A stretch of 64,000 bases of DNA from Cellulomonas sp. 73-145 (GCA_001898185.1 MKTI01000013.1:372001-436000), one strand, 5' to 3'; positions 25,747 through 34,902 are shown, counted from the first letter of the stretch. The notes: a model not told the origin generated them from the sequence alone. Numbers and translations: made by a program.

Positions 25747-27000
25747 ATGACCTCGCAGCCGCACCAGCCCGCACTGGTCGCCGAGACGCCCACCACCCCG
25801 GCGCTCCCCCGGCGCAGCACGGGCACGGTCGTCGCCCTGTGCCTGTCGATGCTGGTCGCCTACTGGCCGTTCTCCGTGGCGACGGGAGCGCTCGCCCACG
25901 TCGCTCGGACGACGCACGCCACCGGCGCTGCCCTGGCCTGGGTGCCCGACGCGTTCGCGACGGGGATCGCGGTGGCGGTGCTGCCCGCAGGCGTGCTGGT
26001 CGCCCGCCGCGGAGCGGCACAGGTGGTCCGCCTAGGGCTCGCGCTCACGGCCGCAGGTGCGGTGGTGATGGCCGGCGGGCTGGTCGTTCCGCGGGCGGCG
26101 CTCGCGGCCGCGTGGGTCGGTGAGGGCGTCGCCGGGGTCGGCGCGGCGCTGGCGATGACCGGCAGCCTGGTGGCCCTCAGCAGGATCCCCGGGGACGGTG
26201 CGGCCCGGGCACGACGGACGGGCGGGTGGTCCGCCGCCACGGTCGCCGGGCTGGGCACCGGGCCGTTCCTGGTGGCGACCGTGGTGCTCGTGGGCGACTG
26301 GCGACTGTTCGCCGTACCGGTCGTGCTCGGCGCGTTCGCCCTGGTGGTGGCGCTGCGGTCCGCCGGTCGCACCCCCGCCCCGACCGCCGGCCGCGCACCG
26401 CTGGTCCCGGCCGCACTGTTCCGCAGCGCGACGTTCGACCTCGCGTCGCTCGCCGCCGGCGGCGTGCTGCTGGTGACCGTCGGCATCGTGGTGACGGTCG
26501 GGCTCTACCTGGACGGCCAGCATGTCGGCGCGCTCGGCGGCGCCACGCGACTCGCCGCCTTCTTCGTCGCGAACGCGGTCGGCGGCCTGGTCGCCGGACG
26601 GCTCGCCGCGCAGGTCCGGCCGGCCGCCCTCCTGGTGGGCGGGCTGGCGCTCGGATCGGTCGGCGCGCTCAGCCTGGCGACGCTCGACGACGGCCGGTTC
26701 GGCGCCGTCGCACTGCGCCTGGCGGTGATGGGTGCCGGCTGTGGGGTGGTCATGGCGACCTCCCCGGCGATGGCGGTCGGTTCCGTGCCTGCCGAGCTGG
26801 TGCCGGCAGCGGGTGGCGTGAGCAATGCGATCCGCCAGACCGGCGCCGCCCTCGGGCCCCTCGTCTTCGGCACCCTGCTGACCGCCGGATTCCTCCCCGC
26901 CCTGGTCGTCCACCGCGCCGGCCTGCTGGCTGCGGCCGTCCTGCTGCTCCTCACCCTCGCCTGCCTGCCGCTGCTGCGCTCCGCACCGCAGCAGTCCTGA
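25747..27000 (+). CDS. MFS transporter
   Basis: This 417-aa major facilitator protein has about 12 hydrophobic helices. Helix 2-3 loop VLPAGVLVARRGAAQVVRLGLAL resembles the family's GxLaDRxGrr loop. A late segment, SVPAELVPAAGGVSNAIRQTGAALGPLVFGTLLTAGF, is typical of drug-proton antiporters. With MarR control and the hydrolase 33 nt downstream it may export a toxic compound. Substrate unknown. Confidence 0.85.
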   Translation: MTSQPHQPALVAETPTTPALPRRSTGTVVALCLSMLVAYWPFSVATGALAHVARTTHATGAALAWVPDAFATGIAVAVLPAGVLVARRGAAQVVRLGLALTAAGAVVMAGGLVVPRAALAAAWVGEGVAGVGAALAMTGSLVALSRIPGDGAARARRTGGWSAATVAGLGTGPFLVATVVLVGDWRLFAVPVVLGAFALVVALRSAGRTPAPTAGRAPLVPAALFRSATFDLASLAAGGVLLVTVGIVVTVGLYLDGQHVGALGGATRLAAFFVANAVGGLVAGRLAAQVRPAALLVGGLALGSVGALSLATLDDGRFGAVALRLAVMGAGCGVVMATSPAMAVGSVPAELVPAAGGVSNAIRQTGAALGPLVFGTLLTAGFLPALVVHRAGLLAAAVLLLLTLACLPLLRSAPQQS

Positions 27001-27032
27001 CCTGCCCTGCCCACCACTCGAGAGGAACCACC

Positions 27033-27836
27033 ATGACCACCACCCCGACCTCGACCCTGACCACCCACGAGCTGCCGGTCGCACCCGGTATGAACCTCCG
27101 ACTCGCCGAGGGCGGCACCGGCCGCCCGGTGCTCGTCCTGCACGGCGGTGGCGGCCTGCCGACCGTGCTGGGCCTCGCCGCCCACCTCGCCGAGCACGCC
27201 CACGTGCTGGCGCCGACGCACCCCGGCTGGGACGGCACACCGCGTGCAGAGACCATCGCCTCCATCGCCGACGTCGCCGCGCTGTACGGCCGGCTGCTGC
27301 ACCAGCTCGACCTGCACGACGTGGTGGTGGTCGGCTCGTCGCTCGGCGGCTGGATCGGTGCCGAGCTGGCGCTGCGGGACGACGCCGGCCGCGTCGGACA
27401 GCTGGTGCTGGTCGACGCGGTGGGCATCGACGTCCCCGACCAGCCGATCACCGACTTCTTCGCCCTCGACGCCCGCGGCGTGGCCGAGCACAGCTTCCAC
27501 GACAGCGAGCGCTTCTTCACCGACCCGTCGACCCTGCCGCCAGCCGAGCTCGCACGCATGGCCGGCAACCGCACCACGATGCAGGCGCTGGCGGGCGACC
27601 CGTACATGCAGGACCCCACACTGCGGGCGCGGCTGCGCGACCTCGTCGTCCCTACCACGGTGATCTGGGGCGACAGCGACCGGATCGTCACGCCGGCCTA
27701 CGGTCAGGCCTTCGCCGACTCGTTCGGCAGCGACGCCACGTTCGTCGTCGTGCCCGACGCGGGGCACCTGCCCCACCTCGAGCAGCCGGCCGCGGTGCAG
27801 GCCGCGCTCGACGCGATCGTGGGGCGGCGGGCCTGA
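27033..27836 (+). CDS. Alpha/beta-fold hydrolase
   Basis: This serine hydrolase (267 aa) has the oxyanion segment VLHGGGG, nucleophile elbow GSSLGG, acid WGDSDRIV and histidine DAGHLPHLEQP. The catalytic triad is complete. The gene follows the MFS transporter closely (AGAGGA ribosome site) and is probably in the MarR-controlled transcript. It could hydrolyse an ester or lactone that the pump or regulator also handles. Confidence 0.87.
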   Translation: MTTTPTSTLTTHELPVAPGMNLRLAEGGTGRPVLVLHGGGGLPTVLGLAAHLAEHAHVLAPTHPGWDGTPRAETIASIADVAALYGRLLHQLDLHDVVVVGSSLGGWIGAELALRDDAGRVGQLVLVDAVGIDVPDQPITDFFALDARGVAEHSFHDSERFFTDPSTLPPAELARMAGNRTTMQALAGDPYMQDPTLRARLRDLVVPTTVIWGDSDRIVTPAYGQAFADSFGSDATFVVVPDAGHLPHLEQPAAVQAALDAIVGRRA

Positions 27837-27857
27837 CCGAGCGGCGAGACTGCCCGG

Positions 27858-28163
27858 TCAGCCGTCGGCGAGGGCCAGCCACTCCCCCAGGTGGTCGCCG
27901 TCGAGGTGCTCGGCGGCGACCACCACCCAGGCGTCGCCCATCCGCCGGCCCGTGCGCATCTCCGCCGGGCTCACACCCGGCAGGGCGAGCAGCTGCTCGC
28001 GACGAGCGGGGTCGATCCGCACCAGCAGGTCACCGCCGCGCCGGCTGGAGACCAGCAGCCGACCGTCCACCATGAACGAGATGCCGCCGAACATCGACAC
28101 CTCGCGCACGTCCCGGCCGGACAGCGCGGTCCGGATCCGGTCCACCAGAGCGTCGGCGCTCAC
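27858..28163 (-). CDS. TfoX N-terminal domain protein
   Basis: This small protein (101 aa) matches the TfoX/Sxy N-terminal domain: VREVSMFGGISFMVDGRLLVSSRRGGDLLVRIDPARREQLLALPG and the closing GRRMGDAWVVV. Full-length TfoX regulates competence in gammaproteobacteria, but isolated N-terminal domains in actinobacteria have no settled role. Start is GTG 28163, with a GGAGGGGG ribosome site. Confidence 0.85.
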   Translation of the reverse strand: MSADALVDRIRTALSGRDVREVSMFGGISFMVDGRLLVSSRRGGDLLVRIDPARREQLLALPGVSPAEMRTGRRMGDAWVVVAAEHLDGDHLGEWLALADG

Positions 28164-28266
28164 CAGCGACCCCCTCCGTCAGGTACTCCTCACCGCCATG
28201 GTGCAGGGGCACCCCGGCCGGAGTCGACACCCCGGCGCACCCGACTGCCGCCGCACCACCGTCAGG

Positions 28267-28758
28267 TCAGCGCCGGGACGGCTCGATCCGCAGCACCGGG
28301 AAGTCGTCGGCGATGCCCGCGAACGCGTCGACCGGCGCGCGCCGGTCCACCGGCAGGTGCGGTCGAGCCCCGGGCGCCAGCTCGAGGTACCGCTTGAGGA
28401 TGGGCGGCCGCTGCACGGACGGCACCGCCACCAGCCGCACCGCCTCCGGTCGTGGCGCGTGGAGCACCGCCCGGCCGTCGGCCGCCTCGAGGTTGCGCAG
28501 CCAGCCGGCGGTGGTGCCGAGCATCGAGACCACGTACCGCTGGCCGCCGTGGCGCACCAGCACGAGGGGGAACCGGACCGGTCGGCCCGAGACGCGGCCA
28601 CGCACCTCGAGGGTCACAGCCCTGCCGCCGAGCGTGAGGATGCCGTGGCGGTACTGCCACTCCCCCAGCCCGTTCAGCACCCGGGCGACCGCGTTGGGGC
28701 GCCCCGAGGCGTACATCCACCGCTTGAGCGCGTACCAGGGCCGCGGCCGCGGGCTCAT
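28267..28758 (-). CDS. Deazaflavin-dependent nitroreductase-family protein (DUF385)
   Basis: This split-barrel protein (163 aa) resembles the F420-dependent Ddn/FGD-like nitroreductase family. Landmarks are LTLGGRAVTLEVRGRVSGRPVRFPLVLVRHGGQRYVVSMLGTTAGWLRNLEAADGRAVL and DFPVLRIEP. ATG 28758 overlaps the upstream membrane-protein stop (ATGA). A second member of the family is at 37535-38044. Whether it uses F420 is an inference from family. Confidence 0.85.
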   Translation of the reverse strand: MSPRPRPWYALKRWMYASGRPNAVARVLNGLGEWQYRHGILTLGGRAVTLEVRGRVSGRPVRFPLVLVRHGGQRYVVSMLGTTAGWLRNLEAADGRAVLHAPRPEAVRLVAVPSVQRPPILKRYLELAPGARPHLPVDRRAPVDAFAGIADDFPVLRIEPSRR

Positions 28759-29225
28759 GCCGACCACAGACCCTGCGTGGACCACACGGCGTGCATCGCC
28801 TGTGCGAGCACGGTGCCGGTGGTGACCAGGACGGCGACGGCGGTGACGACGAGCAGGGCGGCAGCCCAGCGGCTGCCCGCGCTCGACGGTCGGCCCGGCC
28901 GCAGGACGGTCCAGACGAGCGAGAGGACCACGACCCCGAGGGCGAAGATCGCGACGGCCAGCGCGTCGGACCCCTTGGCGTGCTGCTGCACGGCCGCCGG
29001 GAGCTGCTGACCGCCGGCGCGCGCGGCCTCCTTGAGCTGCTCCCACAGGAGGAGGCCGACCTGCTCGGCCCACACCGCCAGTGCGGCGGTCAACGCGCCC
29101 ACGCCGACCAACGGCCAGCGCAGCCCGGCGCGCGCCGACGGCCGTAGGGCGTAGACCAGGGCCAGGATCGCCGTGAGCGGTGCCACGATGACGGTCAGGT
29201 GACCGGCGATGGCATGAGGTGGCAT
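28755..29225 (-). CDS. DUF2231-like membrane protein
   Basis: This integral membrane protein (156 aa) has four hydrophobic helices (residues about 8-27, 40-60, 90-112, 122-145). The start MPPHAIAGHLTVIVAPLTAILALVYAL resembles DUF2231 proteins, often linked to heme or redox membrane functions. ATG 29225 has AGAGGA upstream. GTG 29240 is a less likely start. It is divergent from a TetR gene with a shared operator and coupled to the nitroreductase gene. Confidence 0.75.
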   Translation of the reverse strand: MPPHAIAGHLTVIVAPLTAILALVYALRPSARAGLRWPLVGVGALTAALAVWAEQVGLLLWEQLKEAARAGGQQLPAAVQQHAKGSDALAVAIFALGVVVLSLVWTVLRPGRPSSAGSRWAAALLVVTAVAVLVTTGTVLAQAMHAVWSTQGLWSA

Positions 29226-29242
29226 CGTGGTCCTCTTCACTT

Positions 29243-29259
29243 TGGTACTTGGAGTTCCA
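29243..29259. promoter_or_regulatory. Palindromic TetR-type operator
   Basis: TGGTACTTGGAGTTCCA fits TGGnACTnnnAGTnCCA with only the three central and two symmetric positions unmatched. It ends on the A of the TetR start codon and lies 17 nt from the divergent start. Confidence 0.65.
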
Positions 29260-30161
29260 TGTCTCTAGAGGACGGTAGGACCGGCACCGCGACCCGTCAA
29301 GGGTCGTCGGCACGCCGACGACGGCCCCGGCGCAGCGATGCCGAGACCGGTCGGCTGATGCTCGACGCGGCGCTCGAGCTGCTCGCTGAGGACGGCGTCT
29401 CGGTGGCGCTCGACGGCCTCCAGCTGGAGGACGTCATCCGCCGGGCGGACGTGTCCCGCACGTCCGCCTACCGGCGCTGGCCCACCCGCGAGGCGTTCCT
29501 CGAGGACGTGCTGGTCGAGCTGGCGCAGGGCGCCGAGCTGACGGAGGTCGGCCCGAGGGTCGGCGCCGAGGGCGCCGCGCTGCTCGCCGCGCACCGCGAC
29601 GCGCTCACCACGGAGGAGGGCCGGCGCGAGGTCTTCGTCGAGCTGCTGCGCCTCTCCCTGCAGACCGATCTCGAGGCGACCCTCGCCTCCCCGGCGTTCC
29701 GCACCTACCTCGCACTGCGCGCCGCGTTCGTCGGCGTCCCCTCCGAGGACCTGCGCACGCGGTTGGCGGCGGCGCTCGCGCTCAGCGAGCGGCGAGCCGT
29801 CGCGCGCGGCTCGGCGATCCTCTCCGGTGCGTGCCAGCTGCTCGGGCTGCGGCTGACCGGACCCCTGGGCGACGGGCCCGACGGGCCCACGGTCCTGTCC
29901 CGGGCGATCGCCGCGAGCACCACAGGCTTCGTCGTCGCCGCACTGGCCGACCCGGACGTCGTCACCGCGACCCGTCGACTCGCGCCGTTCGGCTCCTCCC
30001 GACCGGCGCAGTGGTCGGTCCCGGCGCTGACGCTCGCGGGTCTGGTGCTGGCCCACGTCGAACCGGACCCGGACGCGACCGTGCCGGACGTGGACTCCCT
30101 GGTCGCGGCACTGCCGAGACTCGTCGACGCGGGCGCCGCGGCGGCTGCCGGCGCCGCCTGA
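29259..30161 (+). CDS. TetR-family regulator
   Basis: This 300-aa regulator is long for TetR. After a basic N-terminus (residues 10-28) the HTH is LMLDAALELLAEDGVSVALDGLQLEDVIRRADVSRTSAYRRWPTREAFLEDVL. The following domain is all-helical and about 220 residues. ATG 29259 has GGAG 4 nt upstream. It is expected to control itself and the divergent membrane-protein/nitroreductase pair through the palindrome that overlaps its start. Confidence 0.82.
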   Translation: MSLEDGRTGTATRQGSSARRRRPRRSDAETGRLMLDAALELLAEDGVSVALDGLQLEDVIRRADVSRTSAYRRWPTREAFLEDVLVELAQGAELTEVGPRVGAEGAALLAAHRDALTTEEGRREVFVELLRLSLQTDLEATLASPAFRTYLALRAAFVGVPSEDLRTRLAAALALSERRAVARGSAILSGACQLLGLRLTGPLGDGPDGPTVLSRAIAASTTGFVVAALADPDVVTATRRLAPFGSSRPAQWSVPALTLAGLVLAHVEPDPDATVPDVDSLVAALPRLVDAGAAAAAGAA

Positions 30162-30210
30162 ACGAGCGGACATCGGTGCACCGCGGGCATGGCGCCGATG
30201 CACCGACGAC

Positions 30211-30251
30211 GACCTGGGCTGACGCGCAGGGGGTCTTCGTCAGCCCAGGTC
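30211..30251. terminator. Bidirectional intrinsic terminator
   Basis: A 14-bp perfect stem (GACCTGGGCTGACG with CGTCAGCCCAGGTC) and a 13-nt loop separate the convergent TetR and arabinofuranosidase genes. Confidence 0.8.
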
Positions 30252-30258
30252 GAGCCGC

Positions 30259-31755
30259 TCAGGCGACCAGGGTCACCCGCGTCCACGAGCCGGGGGCCAG
30301 CTCGATCGCAGCACCCTCGTCGGACAGCTCGACGGCCGTCTCGCGCGGGCTCCACGCAGACTCGTCCGAACCGGCCGCGGCACCCGCGCCGCCCACCGCC
30401 ATCTGCACCGCCGTCGCGGTCCGCACCGCCGGCAGCCCCTGCGTGGCTATGGTCAGCCGCACGGACTCCTCCGGCGACCGGTTGACGGCGAACACGCTGG
30501 TGGTGCCGCTCGCCTGGTCCCACGTCGCCACGGTGTCCACCGTCGGGATCTCGCCGAACTCGGCCGTCGTGATCGTCGGACCCTCGGCCGCCGTCTGCAG
30601 CACCACGCCCTGCGCACCCTCGGCGGTCAGCGCGAACGGCGCGAAGATCGGCTGCCGCCACGACCGGCCGCCCGGCTCGGTGCGGATCGGCGCGATCACG
30701 TTGACCAGCTGCGCGAGACAGGCGACGCCCACCCGGTCGGCGTGCTTGAGCAGCGAGACGAGCAGGCCGCCGACGACCACGGCGTCGACGGTGCCGAAGT
30801 CGTTCTCGATGATCTGCGGCGCGACCGCCCAGTCCAGGGAGTCCTCGCCGCCGAACTCGCCCTGGAACCACACGTTCCACTCGTCGAAGGACAGCCGCAG
30901 CCGCTTGCGGCTCTGCAGCCGCGCGCCCACCGCGTCCGCCGTGGCGGCCACCGCCTCGATGAACCGGTCCATGTCCACGCCGGAGGCCAGGTAGCTGGCG
31001 ACGTCGTCCCCGTGCTGCTCGTAGTACGCGTGCAGGGAGATGTAGTCGACGACCTCGTAGCAGTGCTCCAGGACCGTGGACTCCCAGCTGCCGAAGGTCG
31101 GCATCTTCGAGTTGCTCGACCCGCACGCGACCAGCTCGATGCTCGGGTCCAGGCGCTTCATCGCCTTGCCCGTCTCCTGCGCCAGCCGGCCGTACTCCTC
31201 GGCCGTCTTGTGCCCGATCTGCCAGGGGCCGTCCATCTCGTTGCCCAGGCACCAGAGCTTCACGTCGTGGGGCTCGGCGTGCCCGTTGGCCACCCGCTGG
31301 TCCGCGAGCGCGGTACCGGCGTCGCTGTTGCAGTACTCGAGCAGGTCGACAGCCTCGGCGACACCGCGCGTGCCGAGGTTGACGGCGACCATCGGCTCCA
31401 CGCCGGCCCGCCGGGACCAGTCAACGAACTCGTCGATGCCGAACTGGTTGGTCTCGATGGACCGCCAGGCGAGGTCACGGCGCACCGGCCGCTGCTCCTT
31501 GGGCCCGACGCCGTCCTCCCACCGGTAGTTGGAGACGAAGTTGCCGCCCGGGTACCGGATGGTCGACACGCCCAGCTCGCCGGTCAGCGCGAGCACGTCC
31601 TTGCGGAACCCGTCCTGGTCGGCCAGCGGGTGCTCGGGCTCGTAGATGCCGGTGTAGACGCAGCGGCCCATGTGCTCGACGAACGAGCCGAACAGCCGCC
31701 GGTCCACGGGGGCGACGGTGAACTGCGGGTCGACGACGATCCTTGCCATGCTCAT
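30259..31755 (-). CDS. Alpha-L-arabinofuranosidase, GH51
   Basis: This GH51 enzyme (498 aa) has the acid/base Glu173 in CLGNEMDGPWQIGHK and the nucleophile Glu292 in LSFDEWNVWF. The opening RRLFGSFVEHMGRCVYTGIYEP and IRYPGGNFVSNYRWEDGVGP are diagnostic. There is no signal peptide, so it removes arabinose from imported arabino-oligosaccharides in the cytoplasm. ATG 31755 overlaps the stop of the GH1-like gene, making it the last gene of the operon. It tells what operon 2 is for: arabinose-substituted oligosaccharides. Confidence 0.95.
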   Translation of the reverse strand: MSMARIVVDPQFTVAPVDRRLFGSFVEHMGRCVYTGIYEPEHPLADQDGFRKDVLALTGELGVSTIRYPGGNFVSNYRWEDGVGPKEQRPVRRDLAWRSIETNQFGIDEFVDWSRRAGVEPMVAVNLGTRGVAEAVDLLEYCNSDAGTALADQRVANGHAEPHDVKLWCLGNEMDGPWQIGHKTAEEYGRLAQETGKAMKRLDPSIELVACGSSNSKMPTFGSWESTVLEHCYEVVDYISLHAYYEQHGDDVASYLASGVDMDRFIEAVAATADAVGARLQSRKRLRLSFDEWNVWFQGEFGGEDSLDWAVAPQIIENDFGTVDAVVVGGLLVSLLKHADRVGVACLAQLVNVIAPIRTEPGGRSWRQPIFAPFALTAEGAQGVVLQTAAEGPTITTAEFGEIPTVDTVATWDQASGTTSVFAVNRSPEESVRLTIATQGLPAVRTATAVQMAVGGAGAAAGSDESAWSPRETAVELSDEGAAIELAPGSWTRVTLVA

Positions 31756-33068
31756 GCTCTCGATCCCTCGGTCGGGTGGGCTGGGGCGGGTCGGCCGGAG
31801 GGGCCGTACGTCTGGGCGAGCTGCCGGAATCGGTCGACGGCGGCGGTCGTCTCGCGGCGCAGGGCGTCGGCGGGCTCCGCGGAGAGGCGGTACAGGCCGA
31901 GCGGCTCCAGGTACTGGGCGGCCGGTCCGGTGCCCGTCCGGTACGACCAGTCGAGCAGGTCGAAGAGCGGGAACCACGTGTAGCCGACGACGGGCAGGCC
32001 GCCGGCGCGCAGCTCGACGATGCGGTCCACCGACTCCTCGAGCCAGACGATGTGCGCCTCGGCGTCGCCCCGGCTGCTGGTCTCCGTGAGGAAGACGGGC
32101 GCGCCGTACCGCCCGTGGAACCGGCGCAGCACCTCCTCCAGACCGTCCGCGCCGCTGCGCCCGCGGGCCGGTGCCTCGCGGCTCACGTCCGCCTCGACGA
32201 CGCCGGTCGACAGGTGCGGGTAGAAGTTCACGCCCATCACGTCCGGCGGCATCGGGAGGGCCCGGTGCCACTCGAGGGTGGCGTCACTGACCCCGTGCCG
32301 GTGCAGGAACGGCACCAGCGGGTGGTCGCCGTCGACCAGGCCGCACACCAGGTCCTCGATCAGCAGGTCACGCTGGGCCCGCAGCCGGGTCCCCTCGACC
32401 ACCTCGTCCGGTGCGTCGTCGGCCAGCTCGTAGCGGAACGCGGCCTCGACGTGCACGAACGTCGGCGCCGCCACGGCTGCGGCGACGGCCTGCTGCGTGA
32501 GCACGATGCCCCGCGCGACACCCGTCGCCACCTTGGTCCAGCCGTCCGGACCCGTCAGGTACGGCGGCCACGCCGCGGTCTCGCCGCACCACTCGGCGTT
32601 CACCGCCGGCTCGTTGGCGGGCGTGTAGACGTGCAGGCGGTCGGCGTACCGGGAGGCCACGGCGTACGCATAGGCAGCGACACGTTCCGGGTACGACGCG
32701 TTGATCGCGGCGTTGTCCAGCCACAGCGGCGTGCCGTAGTGCACCAGGTCGACCACCGGCACCAGCCCGCGCTCCAGCAGGTGGTCCACCACCGGGTCGA
32801 GCCAGTCCCACACGAACCGGCCGGGCTCGGGCTCCACCCGGTACCAGGGCACGCCGTACCGGATCGCGTCCGCGCCGCTGTCGGCGGCCAGGTCGATGTC
32901 CGAGCGCCACTGCCGGTAGTGGTCCGTCAGCTCGTACTCGTCGAGCGCCCGGTGCCCGGGGCGTACCTGCGGGACGAACGTGTCCTCGATGCCGACGGCG
33001 AAGTGCAGGGCGCCGTCGTCGAACGCGCGCCCGGCGCCGCGGACCCCGGCCCCGGTCCCGGCGGTCAC
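31752..33068 (-). CDS. GH1-like family glycoside hydrolase, operon 2
   Basis: This is a paralogue of the enzyme at 18297 (438 aa). Acid/base is Glu153 in YTPANEP, and likely nucleophile is Glu329 in FLTETSSRGD. It lacks a signal peptide. GTG 33068 overlaps the permease stop by the same GTGA as in operon 1, and both open with LHFA.GIEDTFVPQ. The N-terminal Gly/Ala-rich 14 residues differ. It is followed by the GH51 gene, which suggests joint breakdown of one oligosaccharide, for example an arabinosylated chain. Confidence 0.82.
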   Translation of the reverse strand: MTAGTGAGVRGAGRAFDDGALHFAVGIEDTFVPQVRPGHRALDEYELTDHYRQWRSDIDLAADSGADAIRYGVPWYRVEPEPGRFVWDWLDPVVDHLLERGLVPVVDLVHYGTPLWLDNAAINASYPERVAAYAYAVASRYADRLHVYTPANEPAVNAEWCGETAAWPPYLTGPDGWTKVATGVARGIVLTQQAVAAAVAAPTFVHVEAAFRYELADDAPDEVVEGTRLRAQRDLLIEDLVCGLVDGDHPLVPFLHRHGVSDATLEWHRALPMPPDVMGVNFYPHLSTGVVEADVSREAPARGRSGADGLEEVLRRFHGRYGAPVFLTETSSRGDAEAHIVWLEESVDRIVELRAGGLPVVGYTWFPLFDLLDWSYRTGTGPAAQYLEPLGLYRLSAEPADALRRETTAAVDRFRQLAQTYGPSGRPAPAHPTEGSRA

Positions 33069-33958
33069 TTCAGCCCCGTCGTGGCGATGCCCTCGATGAA
33101 CCGGCGCTGCACCACCACGAAGGCCAGCAGCATCGGCACCATCGCCATGGTCGCGCCGGCCATCAGCAGGCCGTACTCCACCACGTGCTGGCCCATGAAC
33201 ATCGCCAGCCCGGCGGGCAGCGTCTGCATCGCGGTGTCGGTGGTCAGCACCAGGGGCCACAGCAGGTCGTTCCAGTTGAACATCAGGTGGAACAGGCCCA
33301 GCGTCAGCAGCGCCGGCATGGCCAGCGGCAGCACGATGCGCGAGTAGATGCGGAACTCCCCCGCGCCGTCGATCCGGGCGGCCTCGCTCATGTCGTTGGG
33401 GATGCCGAGGAAGAACTGCCGCATGAAGAAGATCCCGAACGCATTGGTGGCCCTGGGGATGATCAGCCCGGGGAACGTGTTCACCAGGTGCAGGTGGCTC
33501 AGCAGCTGGTAGACGGGAACGAGCGTGACCTGGGCCGGCAGCATGAGGAACAGCAGCACGGCGAGGAACAGCAGCCGCTTGCCCGGGAACTCCAGGCGGG
33601 CCAGCGCATATCCGGTCATCGAGTCGAAGAACAGCGAGAACAGGGTCACGGCGCCGGCGAACAGGACGGTGTTGCCGAACTGCCGGAGGAACGGGATCTG
33701 CTTGAACACCTCGGAGTAGTTGGTGAACGTCAGGTGCGTCGGCCACAGCTGTGCGGGGTGGGCCAGGATGTCGTGCTCCGGCTTCACGGAGCTGAGCAGC
33801 ATCCAGATCACGGGCAGCAGCACCGCGAAGGCCACCACCGCGAGCGAGACGTAAAGCAGCACGCGGAGCGCAGCGCCGGAGGGACCGTGCCGCCGCTCGG
33901 CGACGGGTCCGGGCTCGGGGAGGGACAGCGTGGGGGCGTCCACGGACACGTCGGTCAT
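33065..33958 (-). CDS. Carbohydrate ABC transporter permease (MalG type), operon 2
   Basis: This CUT1 permease (297 aa, six helices) has the EAA loop SEAARIDGAGEFRIYSRIVLPLAMP and ends RRFIEGIATTGLK, close to the operon 1 copy (RRFIESVATTGLK). ATG 33958 is shared with the stop of the MalF-type gene. A cytoplasmic Pro-rich N-terminus of about 28 residues precedes the first helix. Confidence 0.92.
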   Translation of the reverse strand: MTDVSVDAPTLSLPEPGPVAERRHGPSGAALRVLLYVSLAVVAFAVLLPVIWMLLSSVKPEHDILAHPAQLWPTHLTFTNYSEVFKQIPFLRQFGNTVLFAGAVTLFSLFFDSMTGYALARLEFPGKRLLFLAVLLFLMLPAQVTLVPVYQLLSHLHLVNTFPGLIIPRATNAFGIFFMRQFFLGIPNDMSEAARIDGAGEFRIYSRIVLPLAMPALLTLGLFHLMFNWNDLLWPLVLTTDTAMQTLPAGLAMFMGQHVVEYGLLMAGATMAMVPMLLAFVVVQRRFIEGIATTGLK

Positions 33959-34902
33959 CAGTAGGTCACCTGCCGCCGGGAGAAGAAGGCGTTCTGCGCG
34001 ACGCTGACGATCAGCACGATCACCAGCAGCACCCAGGACACGGCCGAGGCGTACCCGAACTGGAAGTCCTGGAACCCCTTGCGGTAGATCAGGTAGACGA
34101 GCGTCTCGCTCTGGAAGAACGGGCCGCCGCGCGTCATCACGTACACCTGGTCGAACGCCTGCAACGAGGCGATCGCGGCGATGACGAAGACGAAGGCCGA
34201 CGTGTTGGCCAGCAGCGGCCAGGTGATGGACCGGAACTTCTGCCACGGCCGGGCACCGTCCACCTCAGCCGCCTCGTACAGCTCCTTGGGAATGGTCGCC
34301 AGGCCCGCCAGGTACATCACCATGTAGAAGCCGACGTTCTTCCAGATGCCGACCACCATCACGTAGACCAGCGCGAGGTGCGGGTCGGCGGCGCCGTTGC
34401 CGAACGAGATGCCGAGCGGACCCAGCCAGTGCGGCAGCAGACCGATGTTCGGGTCGAACAGGAAGTCCCACGCGATCGACATCACGCCGAGCGACAGCAC
34501 GGCGGGCACGAAGATCGCCGCCCGGAAGAACGACCGGCCGGCCAGCCTGCGGTTGAGCATCACGGCGAACAGCACCGCGAGCCCCACGGTCACCGGGGTG
34601 ACGACGACGGCGTACAGCAGCGTGCGGAACAGGTCGCCCCGGAACACCTGGTCGCCCAGCAGCGAGCGGTAGTTGTCGAGGCCGACGAACGTGTCGGCGC
34701 CGAACTGGGAGCTGTCGAAGAAGGACAGCCGCAGGGACGAGACCAGCGGCCACGCCATGAAGGCGCCAAGGATCACGACCGACGGGGCGATGAACCCGTA
34801 AGCGCGCAGCGCCTGCCGTCGCCGCAGACCGTTGCGCCGGCGGACCGGCACCGGAGCTGCGGTCCCGGTCCCGGCCGGGCGCTCACCGAGCAACGACGTC
34901 AT
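33958..34902 (-). CDS. Carbohydrate ABC transporter permease (MalF type), operon 2
   Basis: This CUT1 permease (314 aa, six helices) has the EAA loop YEAAEVDGARPWQKFRSITWPLL. AAGGAG 8 nt before ATG 34902 decides the start. It also shares GGPF..SETLVYLIY with its operon 1 relative GGPYRSTQTVVMEIY. No ATPase gene is nearby. Confidence 0.92.
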   Translation of the reverse strand: MTSLLGERPAGTGTAAPVPVRRRNGLRRRQALRAYGFIAPSVVILGAFMAWPLVSSLRLSFFDSSQFGADTFVGLDNYRSLLGDQVFRGDLFRTLLYAVVVTPVTVGLAVLFAVMLNRRLAGRSFFRAAIFVPAVLSLGVMSIAWDFLFDPNIGLLPHWLGPLGISFGNGAADPHLALVYVMVVGIWKNVGFYMVMYLAGLATIPKELYEAAEVDGARPWQKFRSITWPLLANTSAFVFVIAAIASLQAFDQVYVMTRGGPFFQSETLVYLIYRKGFQDFQFGYASAVSWVLLVIVLIVSVAQNAFFSRRQVTY

